A DNA stretch of 64,000 nt from Stomoxys calcitrans (Eukaryota > Arthropoda > Insecta > Diptera > Muscidae). The DNA is taken from the NCBI RefSeq assembly GCF_963082655.1, contig NC_081552.1:124162458-124226457 (forward strand), read 5' to 3'. A program made the translations under genes and the position numbers. The stretch's first letter is position 1. Each line of letters starts with the position of its first letter. Positions 1 through 10,546 of the stretch are shown here, one piece after another. The notes below the pieces were generated by a model. It did not search any database and was not told where the DNA came from. It saw only the letters and a program-made list of their open reading frames with translations.

Positions 1-386
1 TATATCAGGTTATCGACCGATTTGAACCGCACTTGGCGCAATTGCTGGAAGTCATAACAGAACAATACATATAAAATGTCGGTCAAATCGGGCAAAAATT
101 TCAGCTTATAGGGACTCAAAAGTCAAATCGGGAGATCGGTTTAGATTTGAACTATATATCTAAATCTGAACCGATTTAGCTCATTTGCAATCCCCAATGA
201 CCCACATCAATATTAAATATTCATGTCGACAGACGGACGGACATTGCTAGATCGACTCAGAATGTCGAGACGACCAAGAATAGATATACTTTATTGGGTC
301 TTAGACGAATATTTCGAGGTGTTACAAACGGAATGACTAGACTAGATTAGTATACCCCCATCCTATGGTGGTGGGTATAAAAAACT
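1..386 (-). repeat. INE-1/DINE-1-like repeat, copy A (truncated by window edge)
   Basis: The copy shows the family hallmarks in order: ATATAGACCGATTT-type internal units, a short GACGGACGGAC microsatellite near 230, a block containing ATCAAGAATATATATACTTTA-like sequence, and a terminus close to CCCCATCCTATGGTGG. This resembles the non-autonomous Helentron-like DINE-1 elements of flies. The assignment rests on resemblance only. It reads on the minus strand relative to copies that begin TATACCCTCCACCATAGG. The other end lies outside the window. Confidence 0.65.
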
Positions 387-1299
387 TGTTCATTCAGTAG
401 AAAATACTGTCAATACTTATAGACAAATTTTGATGAAATTGTTATCTTACCATTGAAATTTGCGTAGTGTTTCAAAAAAGGAACCGCGCAAAACATGGGT
501 TTTCAACGGTCAAAATCGAAAAAAGTACCAGCCTTTAAGAACAATTTTTATTAAAATTTTGTCTTAAGAGAAAATTGCATAAAAATGTTTTCTTTAGAGA
601 CAATTTCAGTGAAATTTTGTCTTTAAAGAAGATTTCATTAAAATTGTGTCTTTAAAAAGTAATGTCGCTGAAGCCCGAGTATAGGCCAAATTTTACCTTC
701 AGAGAATCTTTCACCGAAATTTTGTCTCTAGAATAAATGTCATACAAACTTTGTCGAAATAATTGTAGAAATAATTTCATTGAAATTTTGTATTAAGAGG
801 AATTTTAATTTCATTCTGTATTCAGAAAAAAAATTATTAAAATTTTGTGTACAGTACAAATATCATTATTATTTGGGCTTTGAAAAATTCATAAAATTTT
901 GTCTTTAGAAAAAAGTTCTAAACATTTTGTTGTTAGAAAAAAATTGATTTTCACTAAAAAAAAACACAAAAAATTTGTTGTAAATATATTTGTCATTAAA
1001 AAATAGAAATTTGGATTTTTGATAAGCTCAAACATCCAAATAAGTGGTTATTAAATCAATGAGCTTTTGATTTGAAATTTGCAATTTTTTTTTAAATAAT
1101 ATTTTAGCTGTTGTTATTGATAATTTTCACATAAAAAAACATGAAAAATATTTATATTTTTTCTCAATGGTCCCAGGCTTCTAAAAAAAGTAAAATTGTC
1201 GATTCCATTTTGAGCCTCTCTTCGTTGTCGGCAACACCATCTGTAAAGAGAATTATAAACAACAAGCTGAACAGGACCCGTTTCGCTGCGTCTTCTTTC
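387..1299. other. AT-rich stretch with degenerate AAATTTTGTCTTTAGA repeats
   Basis: No gene is visible. From about 540 to 960 a motif close to GAAATTTTGTCTTTAGAGA recurs every 45-50 bases with heavy divergence. The same motif reappears at 58560-58800 and 59390-59560. This is probably an old interspersed repeat. From 960 to 1299 I see only AT-rich sequence. Confidence 0.45.
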
Positions 1300-2786
1300 A
1301 CTCTCCTATTTTATCTGAGCCATATACTGGCACCGTCAGGAAATAAGTCCTGTTTGGGGGTGCTGGTACGGCCTTTTAGATATTTCCACCCAATGTGGAT
1401 ATAATATTGTTGCTCTTCTCCCAAATACCTTTCATTTAAGCCTTCTATTGCTATGTTTGGTAAATATGTCCGGTATGGGGTATTTTTGGGGGTGAGGTGG
1501 ACTCCCATATATCCGTGCTCTAGTGTCAAATTCCTTTCATTTGAGCCCCACATTGTCATTATTGGTTTATATTTCCATTTGGCGGCCTTTGGAGGTGGAG
1601 CGGCCCCATAGATATAAAACCCTAAATAAGGATACCAAATTTCTGTTTTTAAGTTGTTATAAACGAACTAAATTTCGCTTAAATCGCCCAACCATGTCAG
1701 AGATCTGGCGGTTTTGAAAATAGGTTTTTTTAGTTTTCGTGGTGGATTGGGGCAGCCAAACCCTTCGTCCCGAAAATGGATATCAGATTCATACCCTACT
1801 CCCAAAAACCACATTAAAATTTTAGATTTAGATTTATTTTCTCAAACATGTAATCGTAGCCAATCGACAAGATATCATTACTACTCCCAAATCTTAAATA
1901 TAATATCAATTTGTGTTTGTTTGTTTGTGTGTTCCTCATAGACTCAGAACGCCTGAACCGATTTTCTTGAAATTTTCACAGATGGTACATATTGACCCCG
2001 TGGTGAAAATTGGGTACTACATTTTTCGATATCTGAAGGGGGGCGGACCCTCCCCCTTACCCTAATTTTCAAAAACGCCAGATCTCGAAGATGGGTGGTG
2101 CGATTTAAGCGAAGTTGTGTGTGCTCTCATATAGTACCCTAAAAATAAAAATTTGGTATCCAAATTTCGGATGGGGTACCTAGGGGGGCTGCCCCACCAT
2201 AAAACCTACCAAACATATATTTACACCAATCACGACAATATGGGACTCAAATGAAAGCTATTTTGGATAAGAAAACGTATCTGATATCCAATTGTCGGAC
2301 CAAGTGCTAGGGTGACCACCCCAATCCCCAAAACACTCAAATTGAAGGTATTTACGATAAGAATACGACTCTGATATCCAAATGTGGGACCACGATTCTG
2401 GGGGTCCACACCCTTTCTCAAAACACCCCCAAACAGGACTTATTTACTGACCATGGTAATATGGGGCTTAAATAAAAGGTATTTGAGTGTAGAATTCGAA
2501 TCTGATATCCAAATATAGGACCATGTGTTTGGGGGCCGCCTCTCCAAATCAGGTCTTTGGAAGTAAAGCACGAATCTGATATCAATATTCGGGAAAAGTG
2601 TTTATGGAGCTACCCCACCCCCCAACACCACCCAACTGACTATTGCAATATGAGGCTCAAATAAGAGGGTTTCTAGAGTAGAACACGAATCCAATATACA
2701 TTTTCCAAGCCAGCTCACTGAGTGGCCGCCCATCCCTCAAAACACCCCCCAAGCCGGTCATAAATATGGGGCTCAAATTAAATCAT
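1300..2786 (-). repeat. GATATCAGATTCG repeat family, array 1
   Basis: Degenerate units of about 130 bases carry a GATATCC-AATTTGGGACCA block, a GGGGGTCCACCCC block and a CCCCAAACAGGACTTATTTACTGACCATGG-type block. The region also carries the text around 1930-2000 that ends ACCGATTTTCTTGAAATTTTCACAGATGG. The same family occurs in the opposite orientation at 44440-46290. No coding potential is apparent. It is probably another non-autonomous element with internal tandem units. Confidence 0.55.
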
Positions 2787-3170
2787 AACAAAACACGTCG
2801 TGCAAAATTTCATACCAATCGGATAAGAATTGCGCACTCTAGAGGCTCAAGAAATCAAGACCCAAGATTGGTTTATATGGCAGCTATATCAAAATATGAA
2901 CCGATATGGCCCATTTACAAGACCAACTGACCTACACTAATAAGAAGAATTTGTGCAAAATTTCAAGCGGCTAGCTTTACTCCTTCGGAAGTTAGCGTGC
3001 TTTCGACAGACAGACGGACGGACGGACGGACATGGCTAGATCGACATAATATGTCGCGACGATCAAGAATATATACACTTTATGGGGTCTTAGACGAATA
3101 TTTCGAGTAGTTACAAACAGAATGACGATATTAGTATACCCCCCATCCTATGGTGGAGGGTACAAAAAAC
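2787..3170 (-). repeat. INE-1/DINE-1-like repeat, copy B
   Basis: The copy contains the GCGCACTCTAGAGGCTCAAGAA unit, the ATGGCAGCTATATCA unit, a GACAGACGGACGGACGGACGG microsatellite near 3007-3030, and the terminus CCCCCCATCCTATGGTGGAGGGTA. It abuts the GATATC repeat array on its left and appears truncated there. Its orientation is minus. Confidence 0.65.
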
Positions 3171-3235
3171 AAGTTATTTGAATGACTTTTTCAATATATA
3201 TATGAGCTTCTTATGGTTGTACATCTTATGGTTGT

Positions 3236-3976
3236 TAGATGTCATAAAAAAATACCACCTCCAAAATGCCAGGCAAATCGAGTAAAAATTGCGTTCTCCA
3301 GTGACTCAGAGTGTTAAATTGGGAGATCGGTTTATATGGCAGATATCTAAGGTTATTAATCGATTTAAACCATACTTGTTGGAGGTCATACCAAAACGAC
3401 CTATGTAAAATTTCTGCCACATTGGCTGAGATTTGTGCCCTCTAGATGCTCAAAAAGTCTAATCAGGAGATAGATTTATAAGGCGGCTATGTCAGATTAT
3501 GGAATGATTTAGACCATATTTGGCACAGTAGTTGGAAGTCATTCCTCAACGACATGTACAAAATTTTAGATAAATCGGATAAGAATTGCGCCCTCTAGAA
3601 GTTAAAGGAATCTAATCGGGAGATAGGTTTTGATGGCAGCTATATCCGGTGACGGATCGATTTGAACCATACTTAGCGCAGTTGTTAGAAGTGATACCAA
3701 CACACGATACCAATTACGTGCCAAATTTTAGCTAAATCGTATAATAATTGCGCCCACTAGAGGCTCAAGAAGTCAACACCGGTTTAAATGGCAGCTATAT
3801 CAAAAAAATTTACCGATTTGGCCCATTTACAATCCCAACCGACCTACACTTATAAGAAGTATTTGTCATGGCGATCAGGAATATATATACTTTATGGGGT
3901 CTTAGGCTCATATTTCGGAAACGGAATGACGAAATTAGTTTGCCCCCATCCTAAGGTGGCGGATTGTATAAAAGTA
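3236..3976 (-). repeat. INE-1/DINE-1-like repeat, copy C
   Basis: Several roughly 110-140-base internal units are visible, each with ATCGG-GAGATCGGTTTATATGGCAGCTATATC, followed by an end at CCCCCATCCTAAGGTGGCGGAT. The GTCC microsatellite is almost absent from this copy. The orientation is minus. Confidence 0.6.
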
Positions 3977-4209
3977 ATAAAAATTACTTAACAGTTTAAA
4001 TGTACATAGAAATCATTAATGCTCATAATACATATTTGAGCTACATATTACTATAGTCGGTATATATGTGTGATTTAGGGGGAGGTAATAAGGTCCCTGA
4101 AACACTCGGCCATAAAACATATATCAGACTTGAGCACCTTTTGGCCATAATCCACAAATATATCCTGTTTGAGGGGTATATAGTGTGGTGGTCTACTTTT
4201 AAATTCCTT
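3977..4209. other. Unclassified intergenic sequence
   Basis: I see no coding or structural feature here. A short piece near 4080-4200 (AAACACTCGGCC, GGGGTATATAG) hints at decayed GATATC-family sequence. Confidence 0.3.
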
Positions 4210-4225
4210 TTTTATACCCTCCATC
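4210..4225 (+). repeat. INE-1-like copy D, left tip (interrupted by LTR element)
   Basis: The tip reads TTTATACCCTCCATC. It continues seamlessly at 15932 as ATAGGATGGGGTGTATACT, which reconstructs the standard family start. The LTR element therefore inserted about 15 bases inside the terminus of this copy. Confidence 0.75.
4222..4225 (+). other. Target-site duplication CATC, left
   Basis: The four bases CATC lie directly before the 5' LTR and again at 15928-15931 directly after the 3' LTR. A 4-bp duplication is usual for Ty3/gypsy integration. Confidence 0.85.
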
Positions 4226-7220
4226 TGTAATGGGCGCTGGTGACGGAATTGGGCTTTGGCAGGATTTTCTTCCGGACAGATGTCCTGAGCAAATTTTTTT
4301 TATTTGCATTCCATATGAAACATAAAATGAGTCGTATTTCTTTGATTCAATTTTCATTTGTGAAACTGCGATCACTTTTGAACAACACTGTTCTTGTAAT
4401 TCCTAGTGGTTTTATAGGCCTTTTGTTGTTTATCATAGAAGCTATGTTTTTTATGCCTACTGCATACACACACCCCGGTACATACCGACAAAGATTGTCG
4501 CTTTGGTGTTTTATTTATGTCGCTGGCTACATAGTTGTCATATTTTTTATTCTTTGCCTTGTCCGTTCATTCAAGGGCATTGTTCTTGATCGAAATGATT
4601 TTTTCCAGTTTTATTAGTCCATCATATATTTCAAATCGCAATCGATCTAGTGGATTTTTTTCGGTGGAATAATTTTAATTAAATTGAAGAATTTTGGCGG
4701 AAATTTTGACTAAATTTATTAGCAATTAGTTCAGTGCGCATTAAATTAGAGAAGTTTTTTGGTGTTATATTTTTTTTTTTTGTTACCACATGTGGCAACT
4801 ACTATAGATATTGGGAAATTTTTTACTTTGTTCCCTTTAATTTGGACAGGAAAATAGCTAATGCCACTTCTGACAATCTTCAAGCTTCCTATTTGTGTTG
4901 AACCTTCATACCGCAGAGACTTTGAGAAGTGCGTGAAGAAAAAATCTGAAGTTTTCCAGTGCATCCACGTGCTTTATACATTTTTTTTTTTAATTCGTTC
5001 CCCCGTCAATTTTTACGAAGGTAATAAGATGTGAGCCTTATTTCATTCAGGCATTTAAGAGTTTTCCATTACCAGGTGTGAATTTCATTTGGAGTCTCTG
5101 CCTGACGAAATAGGAGCTCTTTGTGTGATCACCATTTCATTATATGGACACTGGCTACCCACAGGGTATGCGCAACTCCATTGCCTGGGATCGAGAACTA
5201 GTGCAGTACACAAAAAAGCCAAGTAACGTAGTGGCTCTACAGCGATTTTTTTTATATTCATGGAATTTTGGCCAACCACAGGGTTGGACCAATATTACCT
5301 TTCGAAGCCTTAATTTCCGAAGCAGACACGTGGGTGCTTGTGGCATTGAGTTAGGCACTAAGGCGTGAATTTCGTCTTACTACGAGTTACGTGCAGTTCG
5401 TTTTCCCACAACCGACGTATGAAATTTTCGATTCATTTGGTTTTCATAAAAGGAATAGTTTGTTTGATCGCCCTCGACATTTTTGCGTACGGGCAGATGG
5501 CCACTTGTGGCCTAAGGAGGAGACCATAGTGCTAGTCATGAAGCGATGTAGACCGATTAAACTCTTTCTGCAACACATTTTCATATCATAATTTACATAT
5601 CCAGATGATGGGCTAATCCACCCCAGAGGCTTTCCATATTACATCGCATTCCTTCAAGTGACTTATCAGTGCCACGAATTGTACCATTTCCGAGAATGAT
5701 CTAAGCGAAATATTTACATTTCCATCATACATAGCATTTCTATGGAGCCCTAACCATTAACAAATTACACGACAGTCGCAAATGCCTTAAGCTACATTTA
5801 AAACATTCCCACACTCCATAAGAAGCCATATCAGTCCATAACCTGAGAACGATCAACATCAAAATTATGAAAAATTCCAAATTAGCAAACGTATGAATAT
5901 GGATTGTTAACAAAAAAACCAAAAATGTGTTTATCCTCAGCAAAGACGAGGTTGTATATATATGCGTATATCACCCAGCATTTAATTTTGTGGCAAAACA
6001 AGCCTTTCCTATCACCTCGGCTTCAGAGTCCACCCTAAATCACTTTCAACCGGATTTACTAAGTATCATAATTATTTTTTTGTATTTAATTATTCTACAA
6101 AAAAATGAGTCAATTCTAATATAATCTTAAATTAATTTTCAGATAAGAATAGTACTTAAGCTTAACTAAACTTTATTCAATGAGTACCCCTAATCTATGC
6201 AAGAACTCCATGAACTGATTTTTACCATAGAATCTTTATCAGCAGCAACAACAACCAACATCGAATGAGCAGAAGGCCTTCTACGTGTCGGTGCGGTTTG
6301 GTAAGACTTGCTTTGCCACTTTGATTTTTTTTTATATTTTTGTTTGGTTCTTGCATTGATACATGTGGATCATATGTGGATTACAGACATCCCAGAGAGA
6401 CCCCAAAAGAGTATAATTTTTTTTTTTTCTTGTAACTATGAAACCATTTTCTCAATGAACTGGTTTATGAATGAAAGTGCTCTCCCCACATATCATTTTT
6501 TTTGTGCTGCTTCAGCTTTTGTGGTTTCTCATGGTGTTGTTTTTGTAACTACTTAAATCCAAATTTAGGTATAATTTGTTTTCTATTTGTGATACTTTCT
6601 ACCCATTTAAGATACTTTCCCATATAACCCATTGTGGGTCGTCATAGTAATTATAGAAAAATATTGAGATAATGTTTTCATTATATCACTTGAAGTGAAT
6701 TTCTTATATATATTATCTAAAATGATAGGATATAAGTTTTTTTTTGATAAAATAAATGGATTTTTGATTAATAACATGTAAGGAAATCTGAATAGTCTTT
6801 TGCTAGGCTAAACCAACGGAGTGTGTTAGAGAACTTTGGGGTTCTAAAATGTATTTGCCGCATAGAACTATGGTAGGTGTGGGTATAGAGGCAGCTCTCC
6901 AAGAACATCAAAGGATGAGCAATTTAAGAGTAAAAGATTGGTACTATTTACCTATCAAAGTTCAGTTCATTGGCGTTTTATGGGGATTTGGTATATACAT
7001 TTGTATTTGTTTTTTTTAGTAAAGCTCACTTCTACAAATAAACCAGGGAGTCTAAAATATTAATTTTTGTAATGTGAAATGGACTATTTAGAGCAGGACC
7101 CGAACCCCCCACCCGACTGACCGCTAGTCCTTCAAAGGCTCCCGCTGTCCTAACTCTAAGTAGATTTTTTATGATGACATTTTATGGAACTTACATCCCA
7201 ATCCCTGACGGGACATTACA
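4226..7220 (+). repeat. 5' LTR (2995 bp)
   Basis: The LTR runs from TGTAATGGGCG to GGGACATTACA, with 7-base terminal inverted repeats TGTAATG/CATTACA. The partner is at 12934-15927. Length differences occur in three homopolymer T runs (near 4770, 6325 and 6420). I saw no substitutions in the stretches compared. The LTR is unusually long for a gypsy element. Confidence 0.93.
4315..4617 (+). CDS. Small ORF inside 5' LTR, two predicted membrane segments (doubtful gene)
   Basis: An ATG at 4315 opens a 100-residue frame. Residues about 25-45 (VLVIPSGFIGLLLFIIEAMF) and 68-88 (LWCFIYVAGYIVVIFFILCL) are strongly hydrophobic and would suit membrane helices, joined by a short polar loop. The tail is charged. 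The same frame is present in the 3' LTR at 13023-13325, but identity between LTRs is automatic and is not evidence of selection. I do not recognise the product. It may be a chance ORF in a T-rich region. Confidence 0.2.
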   Translation: MKHKMSRISLIQFSFVKLRSLLNNTVLVIPSGFIGLLLFIIEAMFFMPTAYTHPGTYRQRLSLWCFIYVAGYIVVIFFILCLVRSFKGIVLDRNDFFQFY

Positions 7221-7934
7221 TAAATTTGGCGCCCAACGTGGGGCCGAGAAGATATACCTAGTCTTTTTGGCTCTTTTTTTTTATTTTCTACCAATAGTAC
7301 TAGACTTCAAGTTTAGATAGGTCTTTAAATTTTCATTGTCTCTTTGTTTCCTTTAGAGGAATAATTTTCAAGTTTTAACTGGATTTTTAGATATTTGAGC
7401 TTTTCCAAATCGAGTACTCTAACCTTTAAAATCTTGGTCATCTTTTCTTCTGAACGTGGCTTAGTTCCGATGGACATTTTTGGATTTATTTGACGTTTTC
7501 CTATCCGACACGTTCTTGATTCTAGAACTTAGCTACTAGCACCTATTGTTTCATTTGGATTTTCATTTCTTTGGAGCTGTCCACAGTCATGACCAAGAAC
7601 GATAGAAGAGGTTTATATGTGATTAAAAAGCCTTTGCAGGTTTGTTCGTTTCAAGTAACCGATTTGGTATGAATTCGTTTCCATAGCCCAGTTTTTAGTT
7701 GCCTAGTATCAATCTTAGCCTTTTAACCCACTCCATCGGGAAAGTTTAGCAAAAGACGATTTTAAATGAAATTTTTGTATTTGCAAGTTCAAAAAAGATT
7801 TTTGGTTTATTTTTTATTTTTTTTATTTTTATCTAGTTTTTTTATTTACTTTATCCTTTCTTTGTGTTTTGGTATATGCTTTGGCGTGACGAATAGACAT
7901 TTTGATTTGGAATTTGATTATACATAGATAGTTT
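7221..7934 (+). other. Untranslated leader of the gypsy element
   Basis: This is 714 bases between the 5' LTR and the gag ATG. It begins with the primer-binding site and is otherwise T-rich, with no ORF of note. Packaging or dimerisation signals would be expected here, but I cannot point to one. Confidence 0.7.
7227..7244 (+). promoter_or_regulatory. Primer-binding site, tRNA-Lys type
   Basis: TGGCGCCCAACGTGGGGC begins six bases after the 5' LTR. It matches the tRNA-Lys1,2-type primer site known from several retroviruses. Minus-strand DNA synthesis would start here. Confidence 0.88.
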
Positions 7935-9500
7935 ATGATGGAAAGAACTCCACCGGCCTCTGCGCAGGCTTCTGTTCCTTTGGAACCAATTTGCATAGCC
8001 CCCTCGGGATGTCAGCTTTGTAAGGCTTTAATGCAGGAAGGTGATAATTGTTTGATCATAAATGACTGTTCTCATCCCTTCCATCGAAAGTGCATAGAAG
8101 ATTGGTTAACGACTTCCTCGGTGTGTCCGATTTGTCAACACTCTTGTCAGCTCAGTGAATTGAGAAAGCTGATTATAGAACCTAAGAAATCTGCGCCCAG
8201 CAGATCGCAAAGGGGTAGAGGAGCGGTTCCTAAGAATTATAAGACCCGTAGCTCAGGTCTAACTCTCGATAATTCTCTAGATTTTTTGAGTTTAAGTACT
8301 CCTCCACGGGCGACTTCTGGTGTTGCACAAGAACAGGCTGCTGCCAATCTGAATCCTACTGCTGAAAGTCAGCATCCGGACGCTAGTACTGTTGCCATCG
8401 ATTACGCCGAGATTAATAGAATGATCGAATTGAATCTTACACGGATTTTACAGAACATGAATCTGGCACCCATAAACGCTCGGAATGATCTTTCTAGTGG
8501 GAATGGAAATGAGCCTATGGGTAATTTATCGGGTCTTGGCGGAGGTCCATTTGTTGGGACAGATCGTCAACCTTTGCCTCAAAACAGGAATCCATCAGCT
8601 ATTTCACCTCATTCATGTTCGGGTTCCAATCTTAGTGGCATACCCTTTGACAAAATAACTTCCCTTATTCAGAACTGGAACTTAAGGTTCGACGGTTCAC
8701 CCGCAGGTCTGAATGTGGAAGAGTTCCTATACCGTGTCAGATCCCTTACTAGAGACAATTTAAACGGTGATTTCAGTGTCATATGTAAGAATTTGAATAT
8801 TCTTTTAATTGGTAAAGCCAGAGAATGGTTCTGGAGATACCATAAGAATGTCCAGGTAGTAGAATGGAACCATTTCTGTGGGGCCATTCGTAATCAATAC
8901 AAGGAGTTTAAATCGACCTTCGATATCAAAGAGGAAATTCGTTGTCGGAAACAGAAGACAAATGAGACGTATGATACCTTTTTTGACTCCATTACAACCA
9001 TAATGGACAGATTACCTGAACCGATCGCAGAAGGCGAATTGATTGAAATATTATTACGGAACCTTCGACCCGATATCAGGCAGGAGTTGCTCTACATTCA
9101 GATTACATCTCTCTCGCATCTTCGCAGGCTTGTTCAGATGCGGGAAAACTTTTTAAATGATGAACATGTCCGCAAATCCTTAGCTTATCGCCCTAATATT
9201 CTTCCCACACAAAGACGAAATATTTCTGAATTAGAGGTAATGGATCAGGAGGTTCCATATGTGGATGATACCTCAGACAATTTTGTAGAGGCTGTGCATA
9301 GGACGGACTCCACTTTTACTTGTTGGAACTGTGGTGAGGCAGGCCATCATTGGCAGGACTGCCTTAAGGATAGAACAGTTTTTTGCTATGGGTGCGGTCT
9401 AAAGGACACATATAAACCCAATTGCTTGAGATGTGCTTCCAGGAAGAATTCGGGTTCAAAAAACTTCATGACCTCAGGTCCAAAGAAGGACCTGAATTAA
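7935..9500 (+). CDS. gag: Gag with N-terminal RING-H2 finger
   Basis: This 521-residue ORF begins at ATG 7935 (a second ATG follows at once) and is the structural protein of the gypsy element. Residues 26-67 form a complete RING-H2 finger: C26-x2-C29-x15-C45-x-H47-x2-H50-x2-C53-x10-C64-x2-C67. It has the Trp after the second His and the Pro in CPIC that are common in ubiquitin E3 ligases. A basic, Ser-rich linker follows. Residues about 235-415 look like a retrotransposon capsid domain (AREWFWRYH, then TYDTFFDSI and LLRNLRPDIRQELL). Near the end, C463-C476 is a standard CCHC zinc knuckle. A second at C484-C497 has Thr where the His should be. The ORF ends just after a -1 frameshift signal that feeds pol. 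The RING is unexpected for Gag. Its ligase activity is inference. Confidence 0.92.
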   Translation: MMERTPPASAQASVPLEPICIAPSGCQLCKALMQEGDNCLIINDCSHPFHRKCIEDWLTTSSVCPICQHSCQLSELRKLIIEPKKSAPSRSQRGRGAVPKNYKTRSSGLTLDNSLDFLSLSTPPRATSGVAQEQAAANLNPTAESQHPDASTVAIDYAEINRMIELNLTRILQNMNLAPINARNDLSSGNGNEPMGNLSGLGGGPFVGTDRQPLPQNRNPSAISPHSCSGSNLSGIPFDKITSLIQNWNLRFDGSPAGLNVEEFLYRVRSLTRDNLNGDFSVICKNLNILLIGKAREWFWRYHKNVQVVEWNHFCGAIRNQYKEFKSTFDIKEEIRCRKQKTNETYDTFFDSITTIMDRLPEPIAEGELIEILLRNLRPDIRQELLYIQITSLSHLRRLVQMRENFLNDEHVRKSLAYRPNILPTQRRNISELEVMDQEVPYVDDTSDNFVEAVHRTDSTFTCWNCGEAGHHWQDCLKDRTVFCYGCGLKDTYKPNCLRCASRKNSGSKNFMTSGPKKDLN

Positions 9501-10546
9501 CGACTATATCGCGACCCACAGGATTGACTGTTATAAAGGGATTACACGATCTTACGACACAGAACCATGATTTGGATACTTGTAAAACGTCTGTAACAAT
9601 TTTACAACGTAGTAAGCCTCTTTTCAGAGAGACTTGCGAAAATCTATCTAGAATTATTTACCCTAAATTACCTTATCACCGACGCTGGGAGATTTACCAG
9701 CGAAGACGCGATGAGATATTTGATGTTGCCACAATTTCTTCAGTCAGGAAGGTTAAGCGCTCTACGGCTCGTCTTAGGAGCTATTTTAAAATTAGGAGAC
9801 TTTGCAGTAGGTTTCGCATTTCTTCCATAGTATCCAACCCTCGTGATATGCGGTACTATGCAAACGTTTCTTTCCTCGAATTCCAGGAGTATGGGCTCCT
9901 AGATACTGGAGCAAACATTTGCTGTATTGGAGGTGACTTGGCTCTTATCGACTTTTCAAAATTTGCGTGTTTTACCAAGTGTAAGGCTTCGGCAAAGACA
10001 GCAAATGGGGAGATTCAGGAAGTGCTCGGGTGGATAGACACCGATATTGCTTTTAGGGGTCGTACGAGGAGAATTCGAATTTTTATTATTCCAACGATCT
10101 CCCAGAGATTGATACTTGGAATAAATTTTTGGAGGCTTTTTGATTTGCTACCCCAGTTTTTCGAGTCTGTGGGTGTATTATCATCTGGTGTCATAACCGA
10201 TATTCCAAAAATAGACCAGTTATCAATGATAAGTAGTCTGGATGGATGTGATGATGATTTATACCGTCTTTCGTCTCAACAGCGCATGCAGTTGGATGCT
10301 ATAATTAATCTATTTCCTGATTTCGAAACCCAGGGTTTGGGCAGGACTGAACTTATAAGACACACCATTGATGTAGGGGACTCACCCCCTATTAAACAAA
10401 GATTCTACCCAGTGTCACCTGCGGTAGAGAAGTTGATGTACGCAGAGGTTGACAGGATGCTTAGTCTCGGGGTGATAGAACGATCTTCCTCTGCTTGGAG
10501 CTCGCCTATGCGTCTTGTCGTGAAACCGAACAAAGTAAGATGCTAG
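9422..10546 (+). pseudogene. pol: Pol part 1: protease and start of reverse transcriptase (interrupted)
   Basis: This frame is entered by the -1 slip at 9464 and overlaps the end of gag. It holds a retropepsin domain with the catalytic triplet D161-T-G-A (LLDTGANICC, nucleotides near 9902) and the downstream LILGINF strand typical of gypsy proteases. The first RT block follows (PPIKQRFYPVSPAVEKLM, then SSSAWSSPMRLVVKP). The frame then hits TAG at 10544-10546, at the point where RT normally continues into its arginine/cysteine-rich second block. The missing link and frame change point to a small deletion around 10536-10548. The polyprotein would stop without an RT catalytic core. Confidence 0.88.
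9458..9495 (+). promoter_or_regulatory. -1 ribosomal frameshift signal (gag to pol)
   Basis: The heptamer A-AAA-AAC lies at 9458-9464 in the exact gag phase needed for a -1 slip (TCA AAA AAC). After a 9-base spacer, TCAGGTCC (9474-9481) can pair with GGACCTGA (9488-9495) around a 6-base loop to give an 8-bp hairpin. The gag stop follows at 9498. The pol frame is open in the -1 phase across this site. All three canonical elements are present with normal spacing. Confidence 0.87.

Noticed and set aside
5085..5591. Several 64-74-codon ORFs in the gypsy LTR
   Set aside because: Short, on both strands, without motifs. They are duplicated only because LTRs are duplicated.
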